A DNA stretch of 47,008 nucleotides, taken from Vicinamibacterales bacterium (lineage in GTDB: Bacteria > Acidobacteriota > Vicinamibacteria > Vicinamibacterales > 2-12-FULL-66-21). A program made the position numbers and the translations under genes. Positions 15,754 through 22,427 of the stretch are shown here, in pieces. The stretch's first letter is position 1; each line of letters starts with the position of its first letter. Where the stretch lies: the NCBI GenBank assembly GCA_035699745.1, contig DASSPH010000021.1, positions 1-47,008 on the forward strand. Direction: 5' to 3'. The notes under the pieces were generated by a model that did not search any database, was not told the origin of the DNA, and saw only the letters and a list, made by a program, of their open reading frames with translations.

Positions 15754-18700
15754 CGCATCCCGCCCTGCGGCTGCGAAGTCGACGTGGAGGCCGGCTTCTT
15801 CTTGAAGAGCGGCGCGACGTCGCGCCTGCCGCGCTCCTGATACGGCACGCCGCGATCCATCCAGTCGGGACGCGGCTTGCCGAGCAGGTAGTGATCGAAG
15901 AACTCGTCCATGTGCACGGTCCAGTACTTCATGTTGCTGCGGTCGCGGAGGCCGTGCCGCTCACCGTTGAAGGTGAACATGTAGGCCTCCTTTCCGAGCC
16001 GCCGCATCGCGCTGATCCACTCGATCCCCTGCTCCCACGGCACCGCGTCGTCTTCGTCGTTGTGAATCGTGAGGTACGGCGTCTGCACTTTCTTGACCCA
16101 GAAGATGGGAGAGTTCTCGATGAACTGCAGCGGCGCATCCCACGGCGGCGCGCCGATGCGCGACTGCGTCTTCTCGTACTGGAACGCGCGCGACATCCCG
16201 GTGCCCCAGCGGATGCCGCCGTAGGCGCTGATCATGTTGGAGACCGATGCGCCCGCTTCCACCGCGGCGAACAGGTTCGTCTTCGTCACCAGATAGGTGA
16301 TCTGGTAGCCGCCCCACGAGTGCCCCTGAATGCCGACGCGCTTCGGATCGATGAACCCCATCGCCAGCACGGTGTTGACCGCCGGAATGACGCACTTCTC
16401 GGCGCTCTGCCCCGGATACCCGGTCTCGTAGACGATGTCGGGCCGCAGGACGACGTAGCCGTTGCTGACGTAGCGCGGAATGTTGATGCTGGTGCCGACG
16501 TTCGGCGCGGAGTAGCTGTGCAGCCCCTGGGTCAGCTCTTCGTAGATGTAGACCATCAGCGGGTACTTCTTCGCCGGATCGAAGTTCTCCGGCCTGGTCA
16601 GGATCGCGCGCAGCTGCTTGCCGTCGGCGTTGACGTACTCGATCAGCTCCGAGCGCCCCATGATGTAGTTCGCCTGCTGCGGGTTGACGTCCGACACCTT
16701 CTTCATGTCCTTGAACGTGGTGTCGCTGACCCACAGATCGGGGAACTCCTCGGTGCGCGACAGCGTGAAGGCGACGGTGTCGGCCTTGGCGGCCTTGGCC
16801 AGCGGGCCGAACGACTTGTCGAGCATCACGACTTTCTCCGGCGCCGCGGTCGTCGTCAGGCTGCTGATGCGGTAATAGCCGGAGGCGCGGGTACGCTCGT
16901 TGACCGTGGACAGCAGCAGCGGCTTGTTCGCCGGCACCGCCTGCTCCTCGGGGTCGAGCGGGCGATAGCGGAAGACCAGCTCCTGCCTGCGTCCTTCGCC
17001 GCCGGTGACCAGCCGCGCGCCGGACCCGTCCGGCTTCACTTCCCAGATGTCGTACTTGTCGTAGAGAAGGACCGACTTGTCGTCCGCCGTCCAGCCGCCG
17101 GTGCCATAGGCGCCGGGCAGGTCGGGGGTGTTGTTCTCCTGCTGGAACCTGGCCTGGATCTTCTCGGTGAGGTTGACGCGCGCGCCGTCGGCGGCGCGGT
17201 AGGTCAGCCAGTGGCCGGTCTTCTCGTCGAAGTGCAGCACGTACTTGCCCGCCGGCGACAGCGTCGCGGCGTTGCCCCAGTGCTCCAGCACCTTCTTCGG
17301 CCGGCCGGTCTTCACGTCGAGCAGGTAGATGTCGCTGTAGGACTGATCCCACGACATCTCCTGCCGGTACGGCAGGTCCGACGTGCCGAGGAGCTGCGCC
17401 GGATCGTCGCCGACGCTGACGTTCGGCAGCTCGTTGGTGGCAAGCTGGACGAATCGCTTGTCGGCGAGATGGACGACCGCGCGATAGGCGCGCTCGCGCT
17501 CCTGCTGTTCCCGGATGCGCTGCATCGGCTGGGTCCACGGATCCTTGTGGCTCCAGATGTCGACCTTCACCGGCTCCGGCGTCTTCTCGTTCGGATCGCG
17601 CGGTGCCGGCGGCGGATCGCCGGTGCCGAGATACAGCCGCGCCCCGTCCTTCGAGAACCGCGGCGCGGCGAACTCGCTGACGACCATCCCTTTCAACATG
17701 CCCGCGGTGGACGCGGACACGAGTTCCGCGGCGGAGGCGCCGGCTCCCTGCCCGGCGCCCGCCGACGCCGGAACCTTCCAGTAGTAGAGGCGATACGGCG
17801 AGACCTTCTGCGCGTAGTCGGCCTGATCGCTGAGGAACGCGAGCTGCGTCCCGGCTTCGTCGAAGACGAGGCTCTTGTAGTGACCGCGCCCGGTGAGCAG
17901 CGTGCGCAGCGTGCCATCGGCGGTGCGGCGCGCGAACGCGCCGTCCTTCGCCGCGTCGCTGGACGACACCGCATACGCGATCCAGTCGCCGTTGCGGTTC
18001 CACTCGTACTCGCTCACCTCGGCGATCGTCACTTCGTCGCCGGTGGTCAGACTACGGATGATCAGATCGGCGCCCGGATCTTTCCGCTTCGCGCCTGGCG
18101 CGCCCGCCGCGCCCTGCGCAGCTCCCGCGCCCCGCGCACCCGGCGCGCCTCCCGCACCTCCGCGTCCCGCCGCGCCGCCGCGTCCGGCGCCGCGTCCGCC
18201 GCCGCCGTTACCACCGAGCCCTTTGTGATACGCCACCCACGTCGACGATTTCTCGGGCAGGCTGAAGCTGCCGACCTTCTCGAACGTCTTGACCTGTCCG
18301 TCCGCCAGCGTGAGGATGCCCATCCCGGTGCGCGGCTCGCGGGCGCGCCCGTTGCCCCGCCCCGCCTGCCCTGCGCCTGGAGAAGAGGCGCGTCCGCTCT
18401 GGCCTTCACCGCCAGGCGTCTCCGCGGCGGCCGCCGCGGCCTCGCGCTCCTCGTCGGCGCGCGGCTGCGCGATCGTGAAGACCACGAATTTCGCATCCGG
18501 CGTGAACGCCGGCGACGTGCCGCGCGCGTGCCGGAACTCCTGGCCGCTGCGGAGGTTCCGCACGATCAGCTCGCCGTCGTCGCCAGGCGCGGTGGTCGCA
18601 TACGCGAGCCACTGCCCGTCGTCCGACAGCCGCGTGCCCTGGATCGATTTCCAGGAATCCACCACGTCGTAGGTGAGGGGACGCTTGGCCGAGGCCGGCG

Positions 18701-18824
18701 GCTGCCCCTCGACGCTCGGCGCAGCGCCGAGCCGGTCGAGGGGTTGTGCGGTGAGCGACCATTGCAGCGCGAGCAGCGCGCCCGCAAGCGTGAGAGCCGT
18801 CCGGCCATGCAGCCGCAGACGCAT
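15750..18824 (-). CDS. Exported S9-family prolyl-oligopeptidase-like peptidase
   Basis: A 1024-residue secreted serine peptidase. A signal peptide occupies about residues 1-28. A long beta-propeller-like region contains repeats such as GTSPAFTPDAKFVVFT and IYLLDVKTG. The C-terminal alpha/beta-hydrolase domain has Ser836 in GHSWGGY, Asp925 in NDEDDAVPW and His957 in GERHGL as the catalytic triad. About 50 residues of Gly/Ala/Arg low complexity (GRGAGRGGAAGRGGAG and similar) interrupt the propeller. ATG 18824 was preferred to 18869 because AGGAGG lies six bases upstream and the signal peptide begins there. TAAAAT (complement of 18868-18873) could be a -10 box. It lies 66 bases after the P1 peptidase, so both may digest peptides in the periplasm. 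Confidence 0.9.
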   Translation of the reverse strand: MRLRLHGRTALTLAGALLALQWSLTAQPLDRLGAAPSVEGQPPASAKRPLTYDVVDSWKSIQGTRLSDDGQWLAYATTAPGDDGELIVRNLRSGQEFRHARGTSPAFTPDAKFVVFTIAQPRADEEREAAAAAAETPGGEGQSGRASSPGAGQAGRGNGRAREPRTGMGILTLADGQVKTFEKVGSFSLPEKSSTWVAYHKGLGGNGGGGRGAGRGGAAGRGGAGGAPGARGAGAAQGAAGAPGAKRKDPGADLIIRSLTTGDEVTIAEVSEYEWNRNGDWIAYAVSSSDAAKDGAFARRTADGTLRTLLTGRGHYKSLVFDEAGTQLAFLSDQADYAQKVSPYRLYYWKVPASAGAGQGAGASAAELVSASTAGMLKGMVVSEFAAPRFSKDGARLYLGTGDPPPAPRDPNEKTPEPVKVDIWSHKDPWTQPMQRIREQQERERAYRAVVHLADKRFVQLATNELPNVSVGDDPAQLLGTSDLPYRQEMSWDQSYSDIYLLDVKTGRPKKVLEHWGNAATLSPAGKYVLHFDEKTGHWLTYRAADGARVNLTEKIQARFQQENNTPDLPGAYGTGGWTADDKSVLLYDKYDIWEVKPDGSGARLVTGGEGRRQELVFRYRPLDPEEQAVPANKPLLLSTVNERTRASGYYRISSLTTTAAPEKVVMLDKSFGPLAKAAKADTVAFTLSRTEEFPDLWVSDTTFKDMKKVSDVNPQQANYIMGRSELIEYVNADGKQLRAILTRPENFDPAKKYPLMVYIYEELTQGLHSYSAPNVGTSINIPRYVSNGYVVLRPDIVYETGYPGQSAEKCVIPAVNTVLAMGFIDPKRVGIQGHSWGGYQITYLVTKTNLFAAVEAGASVSNMISAYGGIRWGTGMSRAFQYEKTQSRIGAPPWDAPLQFIENSPIFWVKKVQTPYLTIHNDEDDAVPWEQGIEWISAMRRLGKEAYMFTFNGERHGLRDRSNMKYWTVHMDEFFDHYLLGKPRPDWMDRGVPYQERGRRDVAPLFKKKPASTSTSQPQGGMR

Positions 18825-18890
18825 GAGAACCTCCTGAAGACAAGCCCGGAAGCGACGAAGCGCGGTCATTTTACGCCAGGGCGCGCCGGG

Positions 18891-20048
18891 TCAGGGTGCG
18901 CCGCGGCCGTATTTCTTCAGCAGCGCGCGCAGTGCGTCGATGGGAATGGCGCGAACGGTGCGGCCTCCGCCGGTGACGTCGGTGGCCTTCAGCAGCGAGT
19001 TGTCGAGCGCCTCTTCCGTCGCGTCGAGAACTGCCTCGAACAGCCCCGACACCGCATCGGTTGGCAGGACGGTCCGGCTCTGCGGCGCCGTCCCGCCGGC
19101 GACGCGCTGCGACGGGTGGGTCGAGAACGCGATGGCGAAGTCGCCGCTGCCATTCGAGTAGGTGGAACCGGTCCGCGCCATCGCGAAAATCGCGCGCGCC
19201 GCCAGCCGCTGCAGGTTCCGCGCGTCGAGCGGCGCATCCGTGGCGACGACGATCATGCACGAGCCGTCGGCATCGGGCGATCGGGCGATCGGGTGATCGG
19301 GCGATCGGCCCGGCCGTTCCGCGCGCGGCGTGAGTTCCTTCCACACCGGCACCCCATCGATGACCAGCTTGCCGCCGTAGTTGCTCTGCACCAGCACGCC
19401 GACGGTCCAGCTTCCGCCGGCGCCGCTCCCCTGCGGCACCACGCGCGACGACGTGCCGATGCCGCCCTTCCAGCCGAACGCAATCGTGCCGGCGCCGGCG
19501 CCCACGGCCCCCTCGTCGACGGCGCCCCCCTTCGCATTCGCGACCGCCGCCGTGACGTGCTCGCGGGTCACGTGCTGGCCGCGAATGTCGTTCAGGCCGC
19601 CGTCGTTGGTTTCGCCGACCAGCGCGTTGACCGATCGCACGTTCTCGTTGCCGGACTGGCTCGTCGTCCAGCGCACGACGGCATCGACGGCGGTTCCGAC
19701 CGACAGCGTGTTGGTGAGCACGATCGGCGATTCGATGGTGCCCAGCTCCTGCACCTGCGTCGACCCGGCGAGCTTGCCGAACGCGTTGCCGACGAACACC
19801 GCGCCGGCGACCTTGTCCTGAAAGAGGTTGCCGCCGTGCGGCAGGATCGCGGTGACGCCGGTGCGGACCGATTCACCCTGAACGATCGTGACGTGGCCGA
19901 CGCGGACGCCCTCGACGTCGGTGATCGCGTTGAGCGGCCCCGGCGAGAGGGAGCCGGGGGCGATGCCGAGGTCACGGGCGCGCGGCCTGTCTGGTTGCTG
20001 AAACACGGCGAACATGCCGACTGCCACCATGATGGAAAGCCAGCGCAT
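18891..20048 (-). CDS. P1/S58 family peptidase (DmpA-like) with repeat-derived insert
   Basis: A 385-residue exported member of the DmpA/L-aminopeptidase D-esterase family. These enzymes cleave themselves before a Ser or Thr that then serves as nucleophile. Here the site is Gly262-Ser263 in DADGSCMIVVATDAP. Other family blocks are ITDVEGVRVGH, TAILPHGGNLF, GKLAGSTQVQELG, VGETNDGGLNDIRG and GAVGAGAGT. The N-terminus is a short signal segment. Residues 247-260 are encoded by an octamer array (19271-19310), so the end of the alpha subunit is an insertion of repeat DNA that kept the frame. TAGAAT lies nine bases before the ATG. It heads a minus-strand run with the S9 peptidase and the VWFA protein. 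The family call is firm; substrates are not known. Confidence 0.88.
   Translation of the reverse strand: MRWLSIMVAVGMFAVFQQPDRPRARDLGIAPGSLSPGPLNAITDVEGVRVGHVTIVQGESVRTGVTAILPHGGNLFQDKVAGAVFVGNAFGKLAGSTQVQELGTIESPIVLTNTLSVGTAVDAVVRWTTSQSGNENVRSVNALVGETNDGGLNDIRGQHVTREHVTAAVANAKGGAVDEGAVGAGAGTIAFGWKGGIGTSSRVVPQGSGAGGSWTVGVLVQSNYGGKLVIDGVPVWKELTPRAERPGRSPDHPIARSPDADGSCMIVVATDAPLDARNLQRLAARAIFAMARTGSTYSNGSGDFAIAFSTHPSQRVAGGTAPQSRTVLPTDAVSGLFEAVLDATEEALDNSLLKATDVTGGGRTVRAIPIDALRALLKKYGRGAP
19271..19310. repeat. Octamer array (GATCGGGC) inside a coding region
   Basis: Five 8-base units: CATCGGGC, GATCGGGC, GATCGGGT, GATCGGGC, GATCGGCC. They lie in the P1 peptidase gene and encode residues 247-260 on the minus strand, ending two residues before the autocleavage site. 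The frame is kept. Confidence 0.8.
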
Positions 20049-20057
20049 TGGGGCTGC

Positions 20058-20063
20058 ATTCTA
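20058..20063 (-). promoter_or_regulatory. Putative -10 box TAGAAT, 9 bases before the P1 peptidase ATG
   Basis: The complement of 20058-20063 is TAGAAT; the ATG follows after nine bases, giving a leader of only about 2-3 bases. The -35 position (20081-20086) falls on the first CGAAGG unit of the neighbouring array. Confidence 0.5.
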
Positions 20064-20077
20064 CTGCTGTCCCGCTT

Positions 20078-20172
20078 AATCGAAGGAGTCGAAGGACGGC
20101 GAAGGAGCCGAAGGAGCCTCCCGCCGGCGTTCGAAGGAATCGAAGGTCGAAGGGCGAAGGAGTCGAAGGTTC
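20078..20172. repeat. CGAAGG array, left
   Basis: About nine CGAAGG units separated mostly by 3-4 bases (AGT, ACGG, AGC), giving a 9-10-base period, with a less regular centre near 20119-20130. It ends about three bases before the stop of the GxxExxY gene. The same unit appears in reverse orientation at 20689-20832. Confidence 0.85.
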
Positions 20173-20175
20173 GGG

Positions 20176-20577
20176 TTACTTCCTCGGGAAATCGGGATGG
20201 AAGATGCGCTTGATTCCGTGTCGGAGGACGGCGGCGTTGAAGTTCATCAGTAGCCCAACCATGATTCCGGAGAGACTCAGGTAGGTTCTTACCTGAGCGA
20301 AATGAATCGGCTCCAGGCTCGCGACCGACTTGATCTCGATCAGCAGTTTGTCCTCCACGACCAGGTCGATGATGTAGGCGCGGGGAACGACCTTGCCTTC
20401 GTACTCGACGTTCAGCGGCCGTTCGAAATCAACCTTGAGCCCTTCCTTCTCGAGCGCCCACAACATCGGCAGGTGATAGGCGTTCTCGAGGAGACCGCAA
20501 CCGAATTTCCGGTGCACCCCGATTCCCACGCCGATGACCTTTTCCGATAACCCGCCGGTTCCATCATCGATCAGCAT
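20176..20577 (-). CDS. GxxExxY family protein, PD-(D/E)XK nuclease-like
   Basis: A 133-residue protein, close to the roughly 125-130 residues of the GxxExxY family. The naming motif is G28-L-L-E31-N-A-Y34, preceded by VIGVGIGVHRKFG. The nuclease-like core is Asp71 in YIIDLVVED followed by E81-I-K83 (LLIEIKS), the D...ExK pattern of PD-(D/E)XK enzymes. The C-terminus, QVRTYLSLSGIMVGLLMNFN, is also typical. The family is widespread and multi-copy in many environmental bacteria, with unproven function; DNA or RNA cleavage is suggested by the fold only. It stands alone between two inverted CGAAGG/CCTTCG arrays. No Shine-Dalgarno site or -10 box is clear upstream. Base composition looks a little less GC-rich than the neighbours, judged by eye. 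Confidence 0.88.
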   Translation of the reverse strand: MLIDDGTGGLSEKVIGVGIGVHRKFGCGLLENAYHLPMLWALEKEGLKVDFERPLNVEYEGKVVPRAYIIDLVVEDKLLIEIKSVASLEPIHFAQVRTYLSLSGIMVGLLMNFNAAVLRHGIKRIFHPDFPRK

Positions 20578-20688
20578 GCCGATCGACGATGCAAGATCAG
20601 ATGCCTGCGGAATTGCGCCTGTTTTCGCAAGACGGCTACAGGGAATTCAAATTACTGCGATACCGCGACAGCGTCCAGATCGCAGAAA
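20578..20688. other. Gene-free stretch upstream of the GxxExxY gene
   Basis: It lies between the start of the GxxExxY gene and the right-hand array. Composition is visibly less GC-rich (for example GAATTCAAATTACTG near 20643). No open frame, clear promoter or hairpin was recognised. It would hold the promoter of the GxxExxY gene. Confidence 0.4.
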
Positions 20689-20832
20689 GCTCCTTCGCCC
20701 CCTTCGCCCGTCGACCGTTCCCCTTCGACGCTTCGCCCTTCGATTCTTCGCCCTTCGACCTTCGAACCTTCGACGACGAAGCCGCCGTTCCTTCGAGCTC
20801 CTTCGCCTCCTTCGCCTCCTTCGAAGCTTCGA
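20689..20832. repeat. CCTTCG array, right (inverted partner of 20078-20172)
   Basis: About sixteen CCTTCG-like units, with 9-base period at the end (CCTTCGCCT repeated near 20800-20819) and more degenerate units in the middle. Orientation is opposite to the left array, so transcripts across both could pair. It ends at the outer inverted repeat. Confidence 0.85.
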
Positions 20833-20961
20833 TTAAGAGGACAGGTCGTACTGCACCAGAGTGAGATCGACGCCGACGAGCAGTTGACCGGCGTAGATGA
20901 AGCCGGGGGTGTTGGCGAGTGTCCGGCCCCCGAACCGCAAGTCTTGCCGCACCTGACGCAT
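20833..20961 (-). pseudogene. Possible 3' remnant of an unidentified gene
   Basis: A 42-codon minus-strand frame from ATG 20961, open further back to about 21025 without a start, ends in TAA (20833-20835). The translation (FGGRTLANTPGFIYAG, then QLLVGVDLTLVQYDLSS) has coding-like codon use with G or C at most third positions. No upstream part survives before the efflux gene. The stop codon lies within the right terminal repeat of the candidate element. I do not recognise the protein. It may be chance; support is weak. Confidence 0.25.
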
Positions 20962-20988
20962 ATGGCGCGTTCTGACGGGCTGGCGCGG

Positions 20989-21005
20989 CCGGAAGTTCCT
21001 TCCGG
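20989..21005. promoter_or_regulatory. Perfect 7-bp inverted repeat upstream of efflux genes
   Basis: CCGGAAG (20989-20995) and CTTCCGG (20999-21005) face each other across three bases, 58 bases before the efflux adaptor ATG. It could be a repressor operator or a small hairpin. No TetR- or MarR-type regulator gene is nearby. TACAGT near 21020-21025 is a possible -10 box downstream of it. Confidence 0.35.
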
Positions 21006-21062
21006 TAAACGTTTTTCGCGGTACAGTCGTTCAGGTACACAACCATTTCTCTGTCAGATCGA

Positions 21063-22427
21063 ATGCCACGCCAATTGCCGAAAACTCTCGTCTTTTCGCT
21101 ACTTTGTCTCTCCTTCCTGGCCTGTTCGGGCGAGAAGGCCGACACCGGAGGCAGCCCCGCGGCGGCCCAGGCGCCGGGGGGTGGAGCGCCGCCGGCGGGC
21201 GGCCGCGCCGGGGGCCGGAGGGGCGGGGGCGGGCCGGTGCCCGTCGTCACCGTAAAGGCGCAGGCGAAATCGGTTCCCGTCAACATTCCGGCGGTGGGCA
21301 CCGTGGAGCCGGTGACAACCGTCCAGGTGCGGGCGCAGGTCACCGGGCAGCTCAGCGCGGTGCACTTCTCCGAGGGGCAGGACGTCAGGAAAGGGCAGCT
21401 CCTCTTCACCATCGATCCCCGGCCGTTCGAGACCGCGCTGCAGCAGGCCGAAGCGGTGCTCGCGCGGGACAGCGCGACGGCGAGGAATGCGGCGCAGCAG
21501 AAGGAGCGCTACGAGGATCTGTTCAAGCGCGGATTGATTCCGCGCGACCAGTACGAAACACAGACGGCGAGCGCCGCCGCCCTGCAGGCGACGCTCGAAG
21601 CGGATCGCGCCGCCGTCGACAACGCCAAACTGAACCTGAACTACACGCGGATCGCCGCGCCGATGTCCGGTCGCACCGGCGCGCTCGGCATTCACGTCGG
21701 TGATCTCGTCCGCGCCAACGACACGACCCCGCTCGTCGTGATCAACCAGGTATCGCCGATCTACGTGTCGTTCTCGGTGCCCGGCCGCTATCTCGGCGAG
21801 ATCCGCCGTTTCCAGGCGCAGAAGCCGCTCGCGGTCGAAGCGCGGGGCCAGGCGCCGCTCGCGCCCGGCGCCCAGGCGCCGCCGCCGCCGACGCCGGCGC
21901 CGTTCGGCCAGGAGGTCGCGCCGGGCCAGGGCGCCACCATGCCGGTCAAGCCCGGTCTGGTGGAGCAGGGCCGCGTCACCTTCATCGACAACACGGTCGA
22001 CGCCGCGACGGGGACGATCAAGATGAAGGCGACGTTCGACAACCGCGACCAGGGGTTGTGGCCGGGCCTGTTCGTGCAGGTCACGCTCAGCCTCACCGCC
22101 GAAGACAACGTCATCGTCGTTCCCGCCGCGGCGGTCCAGCCGTCCGCATCGGGGCAGTTCGTCTACGTCATCAAGCCGGATCGGACCGCGGAAGTGCGGC
22201 CGGTCGCGGTCGCCCGCCAGTTCGGCGAGGAGATGATCATCGCCCGCGGCCTTGCCGCCGGCGAGGAAGTCGTCACGGACGGCCAGTTGCGGCTGACGCC
22301 CGGAGCGCAGGTCTCGATCGCGCAGCGCGGCGGCGGCCCGAATCCCGAGGAGGGGGTTCCGGATCGCGCGCGCGGCGGCCGCCGCGGGCAGGGCCCGGGA
22401 CAGAGACGGGGCGGGGACTCACAATGA
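21063..22427 (+). CDS. RND efflux periplasmic adaptor (membrane fusion lipoprotein)
   Basis: A 454-residue adaptor linking an RND pump to an outer-membrane channel. A lipoprotein signal ends at Cys21 (SFLAC). A Gly/Ala/Arg-rich linker covers about 30-60. The lipoyl-like half-motifs are VQVRAQVTGQLSAVHFSEG and LNYTRIAAPMSGRTG, flanking a coiled-coil hairpin (AVLARDSATARNAAQQKERY). Beta-barrel and membrane-proximal domains follow (VTFIDNTVDAATGTIKMKA, VVPAAAVQP). A Pro/Ala-rich insert of about 30 residues lies near 260-290, and the C-terminus is Gly/Arg-rich. The stop overlaps the pump start by 4 bases (ATGA). No outer-membrane factor gene is present here, so the pump must use one encoded elsewhere. 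Confidence 0.9.
   Translation: MPRQLPKTLVFSLLCLSFLACSGEKADTGGSPAAAQAPGGGAPPAGGRAGGRRGGGGPVPVVTVKAQAKSVPVNIPAVGTVEPVTTVQVRAQVTGQLSAVHFSEGQDVRKGQLLFTIDPRPFETALQQAEAVLARDSATARNAAQQKERYEDLFKRGLIPRDQYETQTASAAALQATLEADRAAVDNAKLNLNYTRIAAPMSGRTGALGIHVGDLVRANDTTPLVVINQVSPIYVSFSVPGRYLGEIRRFQAQKPLAVEARGQAPLAPGAQAPPPPTPAPFGQEVAPGQGATMPVKPGLVEQGRVTFIDNTVDAATGTIKMKATFDNRDQGLWPGLFVQVTLSLTAEDNVIVVPAAAVQPSASGQFVYVIKPDRTAEVRPVAVARQFGEEMIIARGLAAGEEVVTDGQLRLTPGAQVSIAQRGGGPNPEEGVPDRARGGRRGQGPGQRRGGDSQ

Larger units (their letters stand above)
20067..20844. mobile_element. Candidate element: inverted hexamer arrays enclosing a GxxExxY nuclease-like gene
   Basis: The outer ends are imperfect terminal inverted repeats: 20067-20085 and the complement of 20827-20844 share CTGTCC, a one- or two-base difference, then CTTAATCGAAG exactly. 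Inside each end is a tandem array, CGAAGG-type on the left (20078-20172) and CCTTCG-type on the right (20689-20832), in opposite orientation. Between them is a single small gene of the PD-(D/E)XK-like GxxExxY family. Total length is about 778 bases. No transposase and no obvious target duplication were found, so mobility is inference. A gene flanked by inverted locally grown repeats is the alternative, as seen around udk. Confidence 0.45.

Noticed and set aside
15891-20213. A 1440-codon plus-strand frame opposite the two peptidase genes
   Set aside because: It has no recognisable domain; the minus strand encodes intact catalytic triads and the P1 self-cleavage site.
20078-20832. CRISPR array
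   Set aside because: Units are 6 bases with 3-4-base spacers and in opposite orientation at the two ends; there are no 25-40-base repeats, no unique spacers and no cas genes.
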